Source: Hyphomicrobiales bacterium (GTDB lineage: Bacteria > Pseudomonadota > Alphaproteobacteria > Rhizobiales > Methyloligellaceae). Taken from it: a DNA stretch of 64,000 bases. Shown here in pieces: positions 41,224-52,936 of this stretch. How positions within the stretch are numbered: position 1 is the stretch's first letter; every line of letters begins with the position of its first letter. A model generated the notes under the pieces. The model saw only the letters and a list, made by a program, of their open reading frames with translations. It had not been told where the DNA came from and ran no database searches. Where the stretch lies: NCBI GenBank assembly GCA_021775525.1, contig JAJFHQ010000075.1, positions 62,001 to 126,000 on the forward strand, in the 5' to 3' direction. The translations under genes and the position numbers were made by a program.

Positions 41224-42321
41224 ATGACCACAATCGATAGCAGCCGCGACGTCCGCATACTCGGCATCGAGACGAGTTGCGACGAGACCGCCGCAGGCGT
41301 CGTGCTGCGGCGCGGGCCGGGGCGCGGCGAAATCCTTTCAAACCTGGTGCGCACACAACTTGACGATCACGCGGCCTTTGGCGGCGTCGTGCCCGAGATC
41401 GCTGCGCGCGCTCATGTCGAGGTGCTGGACGTTCTCATCAGACAGGCAATGGATGAAGCAGGCGTCGGCTGGGAGGATCTCGACGGCGTCGCGGCTACCG
41501 CGGGGCCGGGGCTGCTCGGCGGTGTGCTGGTCGGCCTGATGACGGGCAAGGCAATTGCGGCGGCGCGCAACCTTCCGCTCATAGCGGTCAATCATCTCGA
41601 GGCCCATGCCCTCACGGTCGGGTTGACTGACGGGCTTGAACCGCCCTACCTGCTGCTGCTGGTTTCAGGCGGTCATACACAGCTTCTCATCGTGCGCGAT
41701 GTAGGCGCGTTTGAGCGTCTCGGCACCACGCTTGACGATGCGCTGGGAGAAGCCTTTGACAAGACCGCGAAGCTTCTGGGTCTACCCTATCCCGGGGGCC
41801 CGGAGGTGGAGAAACATGCGAGCGAAGGCGATGAAACCCGGTTTGATCTGCCCCGGCCCATGGTTGGGCGCGAAGAGGCGCATTTCTCTTTTGCCGGCCT
41901 GAAAACTGCATTGAGACGGCGCGCGGAGAAAACCGCCCCCCTTTCAGACAAAGACATTGCCGATTTATGTGCGTCGTTCCAGCGCGCGGTGTGCGATGTC
42001 ATAATCGACAGAACCGCCACGGCAATGTCACTCTATGAAGCTTCATTGGGGAAGGACGTGGAACGCCGGCTGGTGGTTGCCGGAGGCGTTGCCGCAAACC
42101 AGGCAATCGGGGCAAGCCTGGAGCAATTGTGCGCTGACAAAAGCTACACGCTCCATGTTCCGCCAGCAGCGCTGTGCACGGACAATGGAGTGATGATCGC
42201 ATGGGCGGGTGCGGAGCGGCTGGTCCGGGGACTGGTTGATGATTTCACAGTCCCGGCGCGGGCGCGCTGGCCATTGGACACGGGAGCCGCTCCTGCAATC
42301 GGCGCCGGGGTCAAGGCGTAA
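41224..42321 (+). CDS. tsaD: tRNA N6-threonylcarbamoyladenosine transferase TsaD
   Basis: 365 aa. Transfers threonylcarbamoyl to A37 of ANN-reading tRNAs, including the tRNA-Thr in this window. Motifs [16 protein letters not shown] at the N-terminus, metal-binding [16 protein letters not shown], and [10 protein letters not shown] at 41224 is taken; one at 41182 would add 14 residues. Divergent from hemC. Confidence 0.95.
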   Translation: MTTIDSSRDVRILGIETSCDETAAGVVLRRGPGRGEILSNLVRTQLDDHAAFGGVVPEIAARAHVEVLDVLIRQAMDEAGVGWEDLDGVAATAGPGLLGGVLVGLMTGKAIAAARNLPLIAVNHLEAHALTVGLTDGLEPPYLLLLVSGGHTQLLIVRDVGAFERLGTTLDDALGEAFDKTAKLLGLPYPGGPEVEKHASEGDETRFDLPRPMVGREEAHFSFAGLKTALRRRAEKTAPLSDKDIADLCASFQRAVCDVIIDRTATAMSLYEASLGKDVERRLVVAGGVAANQAIGASLEQLCADKSYTLHVPPAALCTDNGVMIAWAGAERLVRGLVDDFTVPARARWPLDTGAAPAIGAGVKA

Positions 42322-42339
42322 AGACAAGAAGGAAACGCG

Positions 42340-43338
42340 ATGGCCTTTCAGAAAATCGGAATTGTCGGCGGCGGAGCCTGGGGCACGGCACTGGCCCAGG
42401 CGGTCATCAAGTCCGGTCGTGATGCGTTGCTTTGGGCCCATGAAAGCCAGACCGTGCGCGGTATCAACGAGACCCATGCCAACAATGATTTCCTGCCCGG
42501 CATCCCCCTCGACCCCGCCTTGCGCGCCACTTCCGATCTGGCGGAGATCGCCACTTGCGACGCCATATTGATGGTCGCCCCCGCGCAGCACACGAGAACC
42601 ATAGCCGGGCAACTGTCAAAGGACCTGCCAGAGGGCCGCCCCGTCATCATGTGCTCAAAAGGTATCGAGCAGTCGACACGCAAGCTCATGAGCCAGGTGC
42701 TGAGCGAAGCCCTGCCGCAGGCGGTCCCGGCCATATTGTCGGGCCCAAGCTTTGCTGCGGAAGTCGCACACGGGCTGCCCGCCGCCCTGACGCTCGCCTG
42801 CGATGACGAGGAGTTGGGCGAAGCACTGGCGCTGGCGCTCGGCCACCCCACCTTCCGGCCCTACTGGAGCGGTGATCTTATCGGCGCGCAAATTGGCGGT
42901 GCGATGAAGAATGTACTCGCCATCGCTGCCGGTATCGTCAGGGGTAAAAAACTCGGCTCTAACGCGCACGCGGCAATCACCACGCGCGGCTACGGGGAAA
43001 TGGTGCGCTTTGGCACAGCACTCGGGGCGCAAGCCGACACCATGACCGGGCTCAGTGGTCTGGGAGACCTCATACTCACCTGTGGCAGCCCGCAATCGCG
43101 CAACATGTCTCTCGGGATTGCGCTTGGCGAAGGCAAGACGCTGGAGGAGGTTCTGGGCGCGCGCAACTCCGTATCCGAAGGCGTGTATACCGCCTCTGCG
43201 GTAGTTGAAATTGCCGAGGTGTCCGGGCTTGATCTTCCCATATGCGCCGCCGTCCAGTCGGTCGTGTCGGGCGAGGAGACGGTAGACGAGGCCATCGCAG
43301 AGTTGCTGGCAAGGCCTCTGCGCGCCGAGCTTATGTGA
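42340..43338 (+). CDS. gpsA: Glycerol-3-phosphate dehydrogenase [NAD(P)+]
   Basis: 332 aa. Makes sn-glycerol-3-phosphate for phospholipid synthesis. Nucleotide motif IVGGGAWGTALAQ (8-20), catalytic lysine region KNVLAIAAGIVRGKKLGSNA, and TMTGLSGLGDLILTC. AAGGA before the ATG; 18 nt after tsaD, likely one transcript. Confidence 0.95.
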   Translation: MAFQKIGIVGGGAWGTALAQAVIKSGRDALLWAHESQTVRGINETHANNDFLPGIPLDPALRATSDLAEIATCDAILMVAPAQHTRTIAGQLSKDLPEGRPVIMCSKGIEQSTRKLMSQVLSEALPQAVPAILSGPSFAAEVAHGLPAALTLACDDEELGEALALALGHPTFRPYWSGDLIGAQIGGAMKNVLAIAAGIVRGKKLGSNAHAAITTRGYGEMVRFGTALGAQADTMTGLSGLGDLILTCGSPQSRNMSLGIALGEGKTLEEVLGARNSVSEGVYTASAVVEIAEVSGLDLPICAAVQSVVSGEETVDEAIAELLARPLRAELM

Positions 43339-43407
43339 TGTGGGGCATCGCGCCATCTGGATATTGCTGATGAGTCGCGTAATAATCCGCGTAGGGAGGA
43401 CATTGCC

Positions 43408-44253
43408 ATGGCAATAAAAATAGAACCCCTCGACGGCCCCATGGGCGCGCTGGTGTTTGGACTCGATTCGTCCGAACCGCCCAGTGATGACGATTTCGCG
43501 ACTGTTGAGCAGGCACTTTACGATCACGTCGCCATTGTCGCGCCCGAGCTGGAAGAGAATGTTCCATGGATGAGGGATTTCACGGCACGCTACGGGCCGC
43601 TGGTGCCGCATGTCCTCGACCAGTATCACCACCCCGAAGGCTTCGAGGTCTCGATCATTGCCCGCAATACCGGCACATCAGAATCGCGCAGCACCGCGAA
43701 ACCGGCCGGCGCTTTCTGGCATTCGGACCTGAGCTACGAGAAGAACCCCTCCGACGCCATCTTCCTCTACTCGACGCAAATTCCGAGCGAGGGCGGAGAT
43801 ACGCTCGCGGCCAATATGTACCTGGCCTATGACGGGTTGCCTGATAAAACCAAGCGCCGTATCGAAAATCTCTCTGCCACTCACCGCTGGGGCTGGAATA
43901 CGGGTGGCGCCACGCCAACCCTCACCCAGGAGCAACTGGATACGCACCCTGACGTGGTGCACCCGGTTGTGCGGCATCACCCCAAAACAGGGCGTAAAAT
44001 CCTCTACGTCAATCCGGGCTACGTGATGCGCATTAATAATGTGAGCCAGCAGGAAAGCGATGAACTGCTGGAGGAGTTGTTCGAACACGCGCTGAGACCG
44101 GAGTATCAGTACCGGCACAAATGGGGGCTGAACATGCTGCTCGGCATCGATAACCGGGCCTCCATGCACGCGGCCGTGGATGACTATACCGAGCCGCGAC
44201 GCATGTTGAGGATGATCGTCGGCTGCACGGAAAAAATGGTCATTGCCGCCTGA
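43408..44253 (+). CDS. TauD/TfdA family 2-oxoglutarate dioxygenase
   Basis: 281 aa non-heme iron oxygenase. The facial triad is visible: HSD in FWHSDLSY (about 107-109) and the distal histidine in NRASMHAAVDDY, with the 2-oxoglutarate arginine in EPRRMLR. Typical TauD/TfdA length. The substrate (taurine, alkyl sulfate, aromatic ether or other) cannot be read from sequence. GGGAGG precedes the ATG. Confidence 0.88.
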   Translation: MAIKIEPLDGPMGALVFGLDSSEPPSDDDFATVEQALYDHVAIVAPELEENVPWMRDFTARYGPLVPHVLDQYHHPEGFEVSIIARNTGTSESRSTAKPAGAFWHSDLSYEKNPSDAIFLYSTQIPSEGGDTLAANMYLAYDGLPDKTKRRIENLSATHRWGWNTGGATPTLTQEQLDTHPDVVHPVVRHHPKTGRKILYVNPGYVMRINNVSQQESDELLEELFEHALRPEYQYRHKWGLNMLLGIDNRASMHAAVDDYTEPRRMLRMIVGCTEKMVIAA

Positions 44254-44334
44254 GCCGCTCCAATCACGTCAAGGTTGCTGGACATGATTGCCTGTCCTGC
44301 ATAGATTCCCTCAATACATCATCAGGGGAAATTC

Positions 44335-44625
44335 ATGTTCTATGCGCTTATCTGCACCGACAAGCCGGACAGCCAGCAGCTTCGTCTCGATACAAGGCCA
44401 ACGCACCGAGAGCATTTGAAAGCTCTCGGAGACACGCTCAAGCTGGCCGGGCCATTCACCAATGAGGACGCCTCGGAAATGAACGGCTCACTGCTGATCG
44501 TGGAGGCGGGAACTGCTGATGAAGCACGTGCCATTGCCGAGCGCGACCCCTACTTCAAGGAAGGATTGTTCGCAGAGGTTCAGGTCCGTCCCTGGAACTG
44601 GACGATCGGCAACCCGAATAATTAG
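44335..44625 (+). CDS. YciI-like protein
   Basis: 96 aa alpha-beta barrel dimer type. MFYALICTDKPDS... and THREHLKAL, with the D-H pair thought to be the putative active site, then AIAERDPYFKEGLFAEVQVRPW, the family's DPF/DPY block. Function of the family is unknown. AGGGGA before the ATG. Confidence 0.9.
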   Translation: MFYALICTDKPDSQQLRLDTRPTHREHLKALGDTLKLAGPFTNEDASEMNGSLLIVEAGTADEARAIAERDPYFKEGLFAEVQVRPWNWTIGNPNN

Positions 44626-44664
44626 GCTCACAAACATTTTCAGCAAACACGAGGCAAGACACAC

Positions 44665-45078
44665 ATGGCGTACTGGCTGTTCAAATCCGAACCCGGCAAC
44701 TGGTCCTGGGAGGACCACAAGAAAACCGGCAACAAAGGCCATCCGGTGAAACGCAGCCGGAACTACCAGGCCAACAACAATATGAAAGAGATGAAAAAGG
44801 GCGACAAAGGCTTCTTTTATCACTCGGTCAAGGAGAAGCGGGTTGTCGGGCTCGTGGAAGTTGTGAAGGAATTTTACCCCGATGAAACCGATCCCACGGG
44901 CCGCTTTGGCGTGGTCGATGTCATACCCGTCGATGACATGCCCAATCCCGTGGAGCTAAAAGAAATCAAGGCCGAGCCCAAATGCAACGACATGGTGCTG
45001 GTGAACAATTCACGCCTTTCCATACAGCCTGTCAGCGAAAAGGAATGGAAGACCGTGTGCAAGATGGGCGGGCTTTAA
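44665..45078 (+). CDS. EVE domain protein
   Basis: 137 aa, PUA-like fold that binds modified bases in nucleic acids (thymocyte nuclear protein 1 family). AYWLFKSEPGNWSWEDH at the start, MKKGDKGFFYHS, VVGLVEVVKEFYPD and LKEIKAEPKCNDMVLVNNSRLS are all family blocks. Confidence 0.92.
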   Translation: MAYWLFKSEPGNWSWEDHKKTGNKGHPVKRSRNYQANNNMKEMKKGDKGFFYHSVKEKRVVGLVEVVKEFYPDETDPTGRFGVVDVIPVDDMPNPVELKEIKAEPKCNDMVLVNNSRLSIQPVSEKEWKTVCKMGGL

Positions 45079-45100
45079 AACCAGCCCCGGGAGCAGACCA

Positions 45101-45511
45101 ATGGACTTTGCAGGTGTAAATTATCTCGCTGTTCTGGTAGCAGCCATCGCAAGCTTCTTTGTCGGCTGGCCGTGGTACATGACCTTCGGCAAGCCTTGGG
45201 CGCGCGCGGTTGGCAAGGACCCTGACAATCCGCCCAAGCCGGAGCCCAAACCCTTTATCGTTCTGGGCATCAGCTTGCTGTTCATGGCCTTTGTCCTGGC
45301 CGGTGTCATCGGCCATCTCGGCAAGGGGCATGTAACTCCGATGAACGGTATCCTGTCGGGGATTTTTGTCTGGGCCGGGTTTGTCGTCACCACCATGGGC
45401 GTCAACTACACCTTCCAGGGCCGTCCCTTGTCTCTCACGCTCATCGATGGGGGCCATTTTCTGCTCGTGCTTATCGTCATGGGTGCGATTATCGGCTGGT
45501 TTGGCGTTTAG
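45101..45511 (+). CDS. DUF1761 membrane protein
   Basis: 136 aa with four membrane helices. FAGVNYLAVLVAAIASFFVG and the WYMTFGKPWARAVGKDP loop match DUF1761. Function unknown. Starts 22 nt after the EVE gene and ends 6 nt before the Rieske gene. Confidence 0.85.
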   Translation: MDFAGVNYLAVLVAAIASFFVGWPWYMTFGKPWARAVGKDPDNPPKPEPKPFIVLGISLLFMAFVLAGVIGHLGKGHVTPMNGILSGIFVWAGFVVTTMGVNYTFQGRPLSLTLIDGGHFLLVLIVMGAIIGWFGV

Positions 45512-45517
45512 CTTCGC

Positions 45518-45853
45518 ATGCATAAGGATATTCCCCTTTGCCGGCTGGAAGATATTTCTGACGGCGGCGCCAAGGGGATTGAGCTGGATCGGGGAGAGGG
45601 GTTTCTCGATCTGATCCTGCTGCGGCGTGGGATGCAAGTTTATGCCTATACGAACCGGTGCCCGCACAAGGGCACGCCGCTGGAGACCTTTCCCGACAAA
45701 TTTCTCGACCAGACTGGCGAGTTGCTCATTTGCTCCACCCACGGGGCTCGGTTTCGGGTCAAGGACGGCTTTTGCGTGGAAGGACCATGTGAAGGCGCCT
45801 TTCTCGAGCAGGTGCCTATTCGTGTCAGTGGCGGAACAGTCACGCTTGTCTGA
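45518..45853 (+). CDS. Rieske [2Fe-2S] ferredoxin-like protein
   Basis: 111 aa soluble Rieske protein. Cluster ligands C-P-H (NRCPHKGTPLE) and C-x2-H (CSTHGARF). Small Rieske ferredoxins serve oxygenases. The TauD-like gene upstream does not need one, so the partner is unknown. Confidence 0.88.
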   Translation: MHKDIPLCRLEDISDGGAKGIELDRGEGFLDLILLRRGMQVYAYTNRCPHKGTPLETFPDKFLDQTGELLICSTHGARFRVKDGFCVEGPCEGAFLEQVPIRVSGGTVTLV

Positions 45854-46006
45854 GCTGAATTTCCCATGAATCCGGCAAAAAATGCCTCTTGATCTGCGTC
45901 ATGGCATCTACGACGAAAATTGTGCGACGAACGAGGTGCTTGATGGGCGCTTGCTGCCTCTTCATAATGCGATGCAGCACAGTTTTTTAGTTGGGGGAGG
46001 AAAATT

Positions 46007-47959
<1,953 letters not shown>

Positions 47960-47982
47960 TTCAGCACACATCAACGGACAAA

Positions 47983-48011
47983 GGGCGCGAGAGGCAAAAC
48001 CTCTCGCGCCC
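47983..48011. terminator. Hairpin between convergent acs and TadG-like gene
   Basis: Perfect 12-bp arms GGGCGCGAGAGG (47983-47994) and CCTCTCGCGCCC (48000-48011), 5-nt loop. TTTGTCC follows on the minus-strand side. Likely a bidirectional terminator, weak in U-run. Confidence 0.75.
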
Positions 48012-48038
48012 TGATGGCGTCTTGATTGACGCTCTCCC

Positions 48039-49319
48039 TTATTTCACGATCCGCAACTGTGTGAGCTTTATAGCGATGTCACGATAGGCGCGGCGCAGTT
48101 CCTCTTCGTTTTCAGCGCGGAAGAAGTAATCCTCATTGGTGGCACAATCAGACAAGGCCTCCCGCGCATCCCGTTCACGCAAATCAAACGCCACGGAAAA
48201 GACGATCACGCCCTCATCCTTGATATTGCGGCACAACTCCTCGGCATGGTCATAGGATTCCCGCGTCATGGCGCCCTTGCCGGGGCGGCCGGTATAGGCG
48301 GTGTTGAACTCACCATCGGTCATCAGCACAACGGCCTTGATGAGATTGGCCTGGCCGTAAGGATGGGGACGGCTGCTTCCGGGCCAGATGCCGGTCCAGC
48401 GCGGCGAAATCAGATTCCAGGCCCATTGGATGCCCAGATGACCGGCGGTCCACCCGTCGGCCCGGTAGTTGTCAACGGTATTGACCAGCCGGCGCTTGTT
48501 GCTGGTGAGAGGCAGAACTTCCGCATCCGGGCAGCGTCCACGGTCATAGCGGTGCTCGTCATTGGGCGTCACCACGTGAAACCTGGCGCCGCGACCCGGT
48601 GCGGTGTCGCGATTCATCTCGGGGCCACGGCGTTCGACAACGCAACCAGACCGGTTGCGCGCATCGCTCACGCCATCGGCAAAACGGCCCATATTGACCT
48701 GCTCTGAGTAGGGCGCCAGGGCAATACGCACGCGATTCCCCTTGTGACCTTCGGGGACGATTGCATCAATCAAATCCTTGGTTGCGTTCTTCAGCGCCCG
48801 GAGCTTGCCGTTCCGGTTCATGGAACCGGTCACGTCCAGCATCAGGCCCAGTTCGATATCGTTGAGACCCGCGGCCACCGTTGATTCACGGTACAGGCTG
48901 AACTTGTCGATATGGGCAATGCTGGAGAAGGTGGTGGACACGTCGGTATTGACGCCAACCGTGACCTCGTTGCGGGCGCGATTGGTGGTCACTTCAAGGC
49001 CGGAATAGGTGGAATATCCTATCTTGCCCTTGCCGACGACATTGGCCTGGAAATAATCACTGGCAACTTTATTCACTTCGGCATCGCTCAAACCGCCCTC
49101 GGTCATGGCCCTTGCCGCTGCCAGGGCTGCCGCATCAAGTGCATCCGCCGTTGTCTCGGCCGCGTTGAGCGCGCGCAGCCCATCGATGGCGAGACCCATG
49201 AGCATGATGACCGGGACCAGAAACAGCGCGAACAGGATCGCGATATTACCGCTCTCATCGCCCGCAAAGGTCTTTCTGTTTCGCCGTGAAACCCCGTTCT
49301 CGGTGATGTGGTACGCCAT
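48039..49319 (-). CDS. TadG-like protein with von Willebrand A domain
   Basis: 426 aa. Pilin-like N-terminus FAGDESGNIAILFALFLVPVIMLMGLAIDG (TadE/TadG type, prepilin-like helix), then a vWA domain beginning at IELGLMLDVTGSM, where D-x-T-G-S holds the MIDAS metal, with TDGEFN further on. TadG proteins belong to Flp/Tad pilus systems, but no other tad gene is in view. ATG at 49319 is chosen; the 33-codon extension is not homologous. Confidence 0.85.
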   Translation of the reverse strand: MAYHITENGVSRRNRKTFAGDESGNIAILFALFLVPVIMLMGLAIDGLRALNAAETTADALDAAALAAARAMTEGGLSDAEVNKVASDYFQANVVGKGKIGYSTYSGLEVTTNRARNEVTVGVNTDVSTTFSSIAHIDKFSLYRESTVAAGLNDIELGLMLDVTGSMNRNGKLRALKNATKDLIDAIVPEGHKGNRVRIALAPYSEQVNMGRFADGVSDARNRSGCVVERRGPEMNRDTAPGRGARFHVVTPNDEHRYDRGRCPDAEVLPLTSNKRRLVNTVDNYRADGWTAGHLGIQWAWNLISPRWTGIWPGSSRPHPYGQANLIKAVVLMTDGEFNTAYTGRPGKGAMTRESYDHAEELCRNIKDEGVIVFSVAFDLRERDAREALSDCATNEDYFFRAENEEELRRAYRDIAIKLTQLRIVK

Positions 49320-49612
49320 AACCCTGTCTCTCCCTGATACGCGTGAGATGTCGATACAGGGAGTGTTGCAAGGGGCGTGCTCATAGAGCTTGCGGGCTGC
49401 AAACAGGCCGATTGCCAACTTTAAATGATGAACGAGGTGTTAAATTATCGGCGTATGGAGTAGAAATTTTTGCAGATTTGCTCGCCTTTTAGCCGTGGAA
49501 GGCGCCTTGGCAAAGTGCGATACAAAACTCGGTGCGACGCCCACGAACGGTGTGCCCACTTCAGGGAGTGTTCCATTGCAGGACACTCGGTCATGAGGCG
49601 GTTCTTTGGGGA
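49320..49612. other. Intergenic stretch between globin and TadG-like genes
   Basis: 293 bp; AT-rich near 49420-49470, consistent with the TadG-like gene's promoter area. No repeat, hairpin or known site is seen. Confidence 0.4.
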
Positions 49613-50080
49613 TTATTCGGAAGACGTCATGATTTCGGCGATGAGCGTACACATGGCCGTCCACGCGTCTTCGCAATCGGCTGACCAGTGGGCCCCCAGA
49701 CTTTGCCTCAGGGTCCACAACAACGCCTCACCGACAGCGCCATAGTGGAACTCGGTCACGCCCATGGAGCGGTATTTCACACCGAGAAGCTTTAACGCGG
49801 GTACGATGTCGTCAAACCGGTCGAGTGCTGCGACCGCCAGCCCGAGTGAAATCAGCAACTGCTTGCGCTGTTCCGCCTCGTCACCCTCCAGCATTGGCTG
49901 CAGTTCGGGTGCAATTTCCTTCAGGCGGTGAAAAAACAACGTTGCGACCAGATCGGAGGCAGGCTCTACCAGCCGGTAGCTGCCTTGCAGAAGCTGGGAA
50001 TGCCCAGGCGAAATATGGTGTGTCAGCTGCGCGGATGACTCCGCATCGTCGAGAGTTTCGGCATATGCCACGTTCGCCAT
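49613..50080 (-). CDS. Single-domain globin (flavohemoglobin-type globin fold)
   Basis: 155 aa. All helices of a globin without a reductase domain. Proximal histidine in VTEFHYGAVGEALLWTL, the F8 region of flavohemoglobin and single-domain hemoglobins. ATG at 50080; the longer frame has no support. Such globins bind O2 or NO, relevant in a denitrifier, though no Dnr box is found upstream. Confidence 0.8.
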   Translation of the reverse strand: MANVAYAETLDDAESSAQLTHHISPGHSQLLQGSYRLVEPASDLVATLFFHRLKEIAPELQPMLEGDEAEQRKQLLISLGLAVAALDRFDDIVPALKLLGVKYRSMGVTEFHYGAVGEALLWTLRQSLGAHWSADCEDAWTAMCTLIAEIMTSSE

Positions 50081-50154
50081 TGTTCTTAGCCCCTGATTCG
50101 CACCCGCACGCACCAATAGAATCGACTCACGTTTGCACGTCAATATTGCACTGT

Positions 50155-50373
50155 CTAAAAATCCGATATGGTCCCGTCTTTTTCCCAATCTCCATAGCGG
50201 ACAGGGTCAGGGCCATCGACACCGCCAACTTCCTTATCCCCACCTGAGTGATCAGGCTTGTGCGCGTTACGGCGCTCCTCGGCCTCGGCCAGTGCGCGTC
50301 GGGCTGCGGGATTGAGTCGAGATTTGGTGCGGGAAGCTGAATTTACAGTCTTGTCTTCAGGTTTTTTACCCAT
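50155..50373 (-). CDS. DUF1674/SdhAF4-like succinate dehydrogenase assembly factor
   Basis: 72 aa. Lysine/arginine-rich helix (SRLNPAARRALAEAEERR) then the C-terminal signature GGVDGPDPVRYGDWEKDGTISDF found in Sdh8/SdhAF4 proteins, which bind flavinylated SdhA during assembly. Alphaproteobacterial members often stand alone near rsmB and htpX, as here. Confidence 0.85.
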   Translation of the reverse strand: MGKKPEDKTVNSASRTKSRLNPAARRALAEAEERRNAHKPDHSGGDKEVGGVDGPDPVRYGDWEKDGTISDF

Positions 50374-50485
50374 GCGTGCCTCCCAATCCTTGCCAAGTTG
50401 TCATCTTGCGGTGGCGCATCATAATCCCCATTTTAGAGGTGGAACAACGCGCCGCCAGGCCATTTCACACTCTTAGAGGAAACAT

Positions 50486-51406
50486 ATGAACTATTTTCGT
50501 ACCGCCATCCTGCTCGCCGCCATGACAGCCTTGTTCATGTCCGTGGGTGCCATGATAGGCGGACAGACCGGCATGATGATCGCGTTCTTCATGGCGCTGG
50601 CCATGAATGCCTTCAGCTACTGGAACTCAGACAAGATGGTGCTGCGCATGCACGGTGCGCGCGAGGTCGATGAGAGTTCAGCGCCCGGCTACTACAATAT
50701 GATGCGTGATCTTGCCGCAAATGCAGACCTGCCCATGCCGCGCGTCTACATCATGGAGAATGATCAGCCCAACGCGTTTGCCACGGGGCGCAACCCGGAA
50801 AACGCTGCCGTTGCGGCCACGTCCGGTTTGCTGAACGCGCTCAGCAAAGATGAGATCGCAGGTGTGATGGCTCACGAGTTAGCGCATATCAAGAACCGCG
50901 ACACGCTGACCATGACCATCACCGCCACTATTGCCGGCGCCATCTCAATGCTTGCCAATTTCGGCATGTTCTTTGGCGGTAACCGCGACAGCAACAACCC
51001 GATCGGGTTCATCGGCACGATCGCTATCATGCTGCTCGCACCCATCGCTGCAGCGCTCGTACAAATGGCGATCTCTCGCTCGCGCGAATATGAAGCCGAC
51101 AAACTCGGCGCTCAGATTTCCCGAAATCCCCTGTGGCTGGCCTCTGCCCTCGAGCGGATGTCGGAAATCACAAAGCAGGTTCCGAACATGGCGGCAGAAC
51201 GAAATCCGGCAACGGCACACATGTTTATCGTCAACCCGCTGTCGGGCGCACGCATGGACAATCTGTTCTCCACCCACCCCAATACCGAAAACCGCATTGC
51301 GCGGCTCAGACAGATGGCGCAAGACTTCACCGGAACATCACGTGTCGCCTCCAGTGCGGCCGGGTCCGTACCCGTGAGCGGCGGATCACGCGGCCCCTGG
51401 GGATAG
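50486..51406 (+). CDS. htpX: Protease HtpX
   Basis: 306 aa inner-membrane zinc protease of membrane protein quality control. N-terminal helices, zinc motif [10 protein letters not shown], further helices and [14 protein letters not shown] with the third ligand glutamate. AGAGGAAA before the ATG. Confidence 0.95.
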   Translation: MNYFRTAILLAAMTALFMSVGAMIGGQTGMMIAFFMALAMNAFSYWNSDKMVLRMHGAREVDESSAPGYYNMMRDLAANADLPMPRVYIMENDQPNAFATGRNPENAAVAATSGLLNALSKDEIAGVMAHELAHIKNRDTLTMTITATIAGAISMLANFGMFFGGNRDSNNPIGFIGTIAIMLLAPIAAALVQMAISRSREYEADKLGAQISRNPLWLASALERMSEITKQVPNMAAERNPATAHMFIVNPLSGARMDNLFSTHPNTENRIARLRQMAQDFTGTSRVASSAAGSVPVSGGSRGPWG

Positions 51407-51436
51407 AGTTGGGATAGAGGCGGGTTAGAAAATCTA

Positions 51437-52816
51437 TTGACGGAAAATCAAGCGTCCCAGCAAAATCGCGATGCCCGACTGGCGCGTGAACATGGCGTTG
51501 GCCTGCCCGCCAGGCGTGCTGCCGTATCGCTTCTCAGGGCGGTGCTGCATGATCGCCAGCCGCTGGACGATGCGCTCACCAACTCCCCTGCAGCTCGTGA
51601 AATGGTGTCTATGGCCGACCGCGACCGCGGCCTCGCTCGTGCCATCGCCTCCACGGTGCTGCGCCACAAGGGCCAGCTTGACGCAGTGCTGGACAGTTTT
51701 CTCGACAAGGCACTCCCCAAACGCTCGGGTATTGTGCGTGAGATCCTGCTGTCAGCCGCATGCCAACTGCTGTTTTTGAACATTCCCGCCCATGCGGCCA
51801 TCGACCTGGCCGTGCGCCAGTGCAAGACGGACAAGAATGCGCGCCACTTCGACCGGCTGGCGAACGCAGTGCTGCGCCGCATGGCGGAAAAAGGGCCGGG
51901 CATCGTTAAGATGCAGGATGCGGCGCTGGTTAACACGCCGGTTTGGCTGTGGACGCGATGGGTTAAAAACTTTGGTGAGGAAACCACTCGCCGCATCGCA
52001 GATGCGCATATGCAGGGCGCCGCCCTCGACCTCACCGTAAAACAGAACCCGCAGGACTGGGCTCAGCGGCTGGGCGGCATCGCGCTGGATACAGGCAGCG
52101 TGCGCCTTCAAGCTACTGGCCGCATAGAAAACCTGGACGGGTTCGAGGATGGTGCCTGGTGGGTACAGGATGCTGCCGCAGCACTCCCCGTCCGCCTGCT
52201 CGGGGACATCTCGGGAAAACGCGTGGCGGATTTATGCGCGGCCCCCGGCGGCAAGAGCGCGCAACTGGCCCATGCCGGAGCCCTGGTGACGTGCGTCGAC
52301 AGCTCGAAGCACCGACTTGAGCGGCTCAGTCAAAACATGACGCGGCTTGGCCTTGAGATGACCAGTGTCACCGGCGACGCCACCAAGTGGATGCCTGATC
52401 ATCCTTACGATGCCGTGCTACTGGATGCGCCCTGCACCGGCACCGGAACGCTCAGGCGTCACCCGGACATCGCCCATCTGAAAGGCGCGAAGGACCTGAA
52501 GGAGCTCACAAACCTCCAGGCCAGATTGCTGCATAATGCAGTAAAGCTGGTCCGGCCGGGAGGCACGCTTGTCTATTGCACCTGTTCGCTGGAGCCCGAA
52601 GAGGGCGTGGATCAGATCGCGAAGCTGATCGATGAAATGCCGGGCATCCAGGCCGATCCGATTCGTTTGGAGGAAATCTCCGGCCATGACAGCTGGCTGA
52701 GCAGCCATGGCCAATTACGTACATTGCCGTTCTATCTGGAAGCGGGCACGGGGAAAATGGCGGGAATGGACGGTTTTTTTGCCGCCCGGCTCATTATCGG
52801 GGGCAATGGGAAGTGA
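51437..52816 (+). CDS. rsmB: 16S rRNA (cytosine-967 C5) methyltransferase RsmB
   Basis: 459 aa. NusB-like RNA-binding N-terminus (residues 20-150) and SAM-dependent methylase with DLCAAPGGKSAQLA, and the two cysteines in LDAPCTGTGTLRRHPD and LVYCTCSLEPEEG. The start is a TTG at 51437, 30 nt after htpX; no ATG is nearby. Confidence 0.93.
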   Translation: MTENQASQQNRDARLAREHGVGLPARRAAVSLLRAVLHDRQPLDDALTNSPAAREMVSMADRDRGLARAIASTVLRHKGQLDAVLDSFLDKALPKRSGIVREILLSAACQLLFLNIPAHAAIDLAVRQCKTDKNARHFDRLANAVLRRMAEKGPGIVKMQDAALVNTPVWLWTRWVKNFGEETTRRIADAHMQGAALDLTVKQNPQDWAQRLGGIALDTGSVRLQATGRIENLDGFEDGAWWVQDAAAALPVRLLGDISGKRVADLCAAPGGKSAQLAHAGALVTCVDSSKHRLERLSQNMTRLGLEMTSVTGDATKWMPDHPYDAVLLDAPCTGTGTLRRHPDIAHLKGAKDLKELTNLQARLLHNAVKLVRPGGTLVYCTCSLEPEEGVDQIAKLIDEMPGIQADPIRLEEISGHDSWLSSHGQLRTLPFYLEAGTGKMAGMDGFFAARLIIGGNGK

Positions 52817-52936
52817 TGCCTCACGCCAGCCCCTTGATCACGGAAGCCGCACGCTCAACAATACCTGGACCCGGATCGGAAACCACCTGCATCCCTGTAT
52901 TCACGCCGGCCCGAGAGAATTGGTTTGGGGCGACCC

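Noticed and set aside
50081-50154. Possible Dnr box upstream of the globin (TTGCACGTCAA)
   Set aside because: Half-sites are not in TTGAY-N4-RTCAA register; only one half fits.
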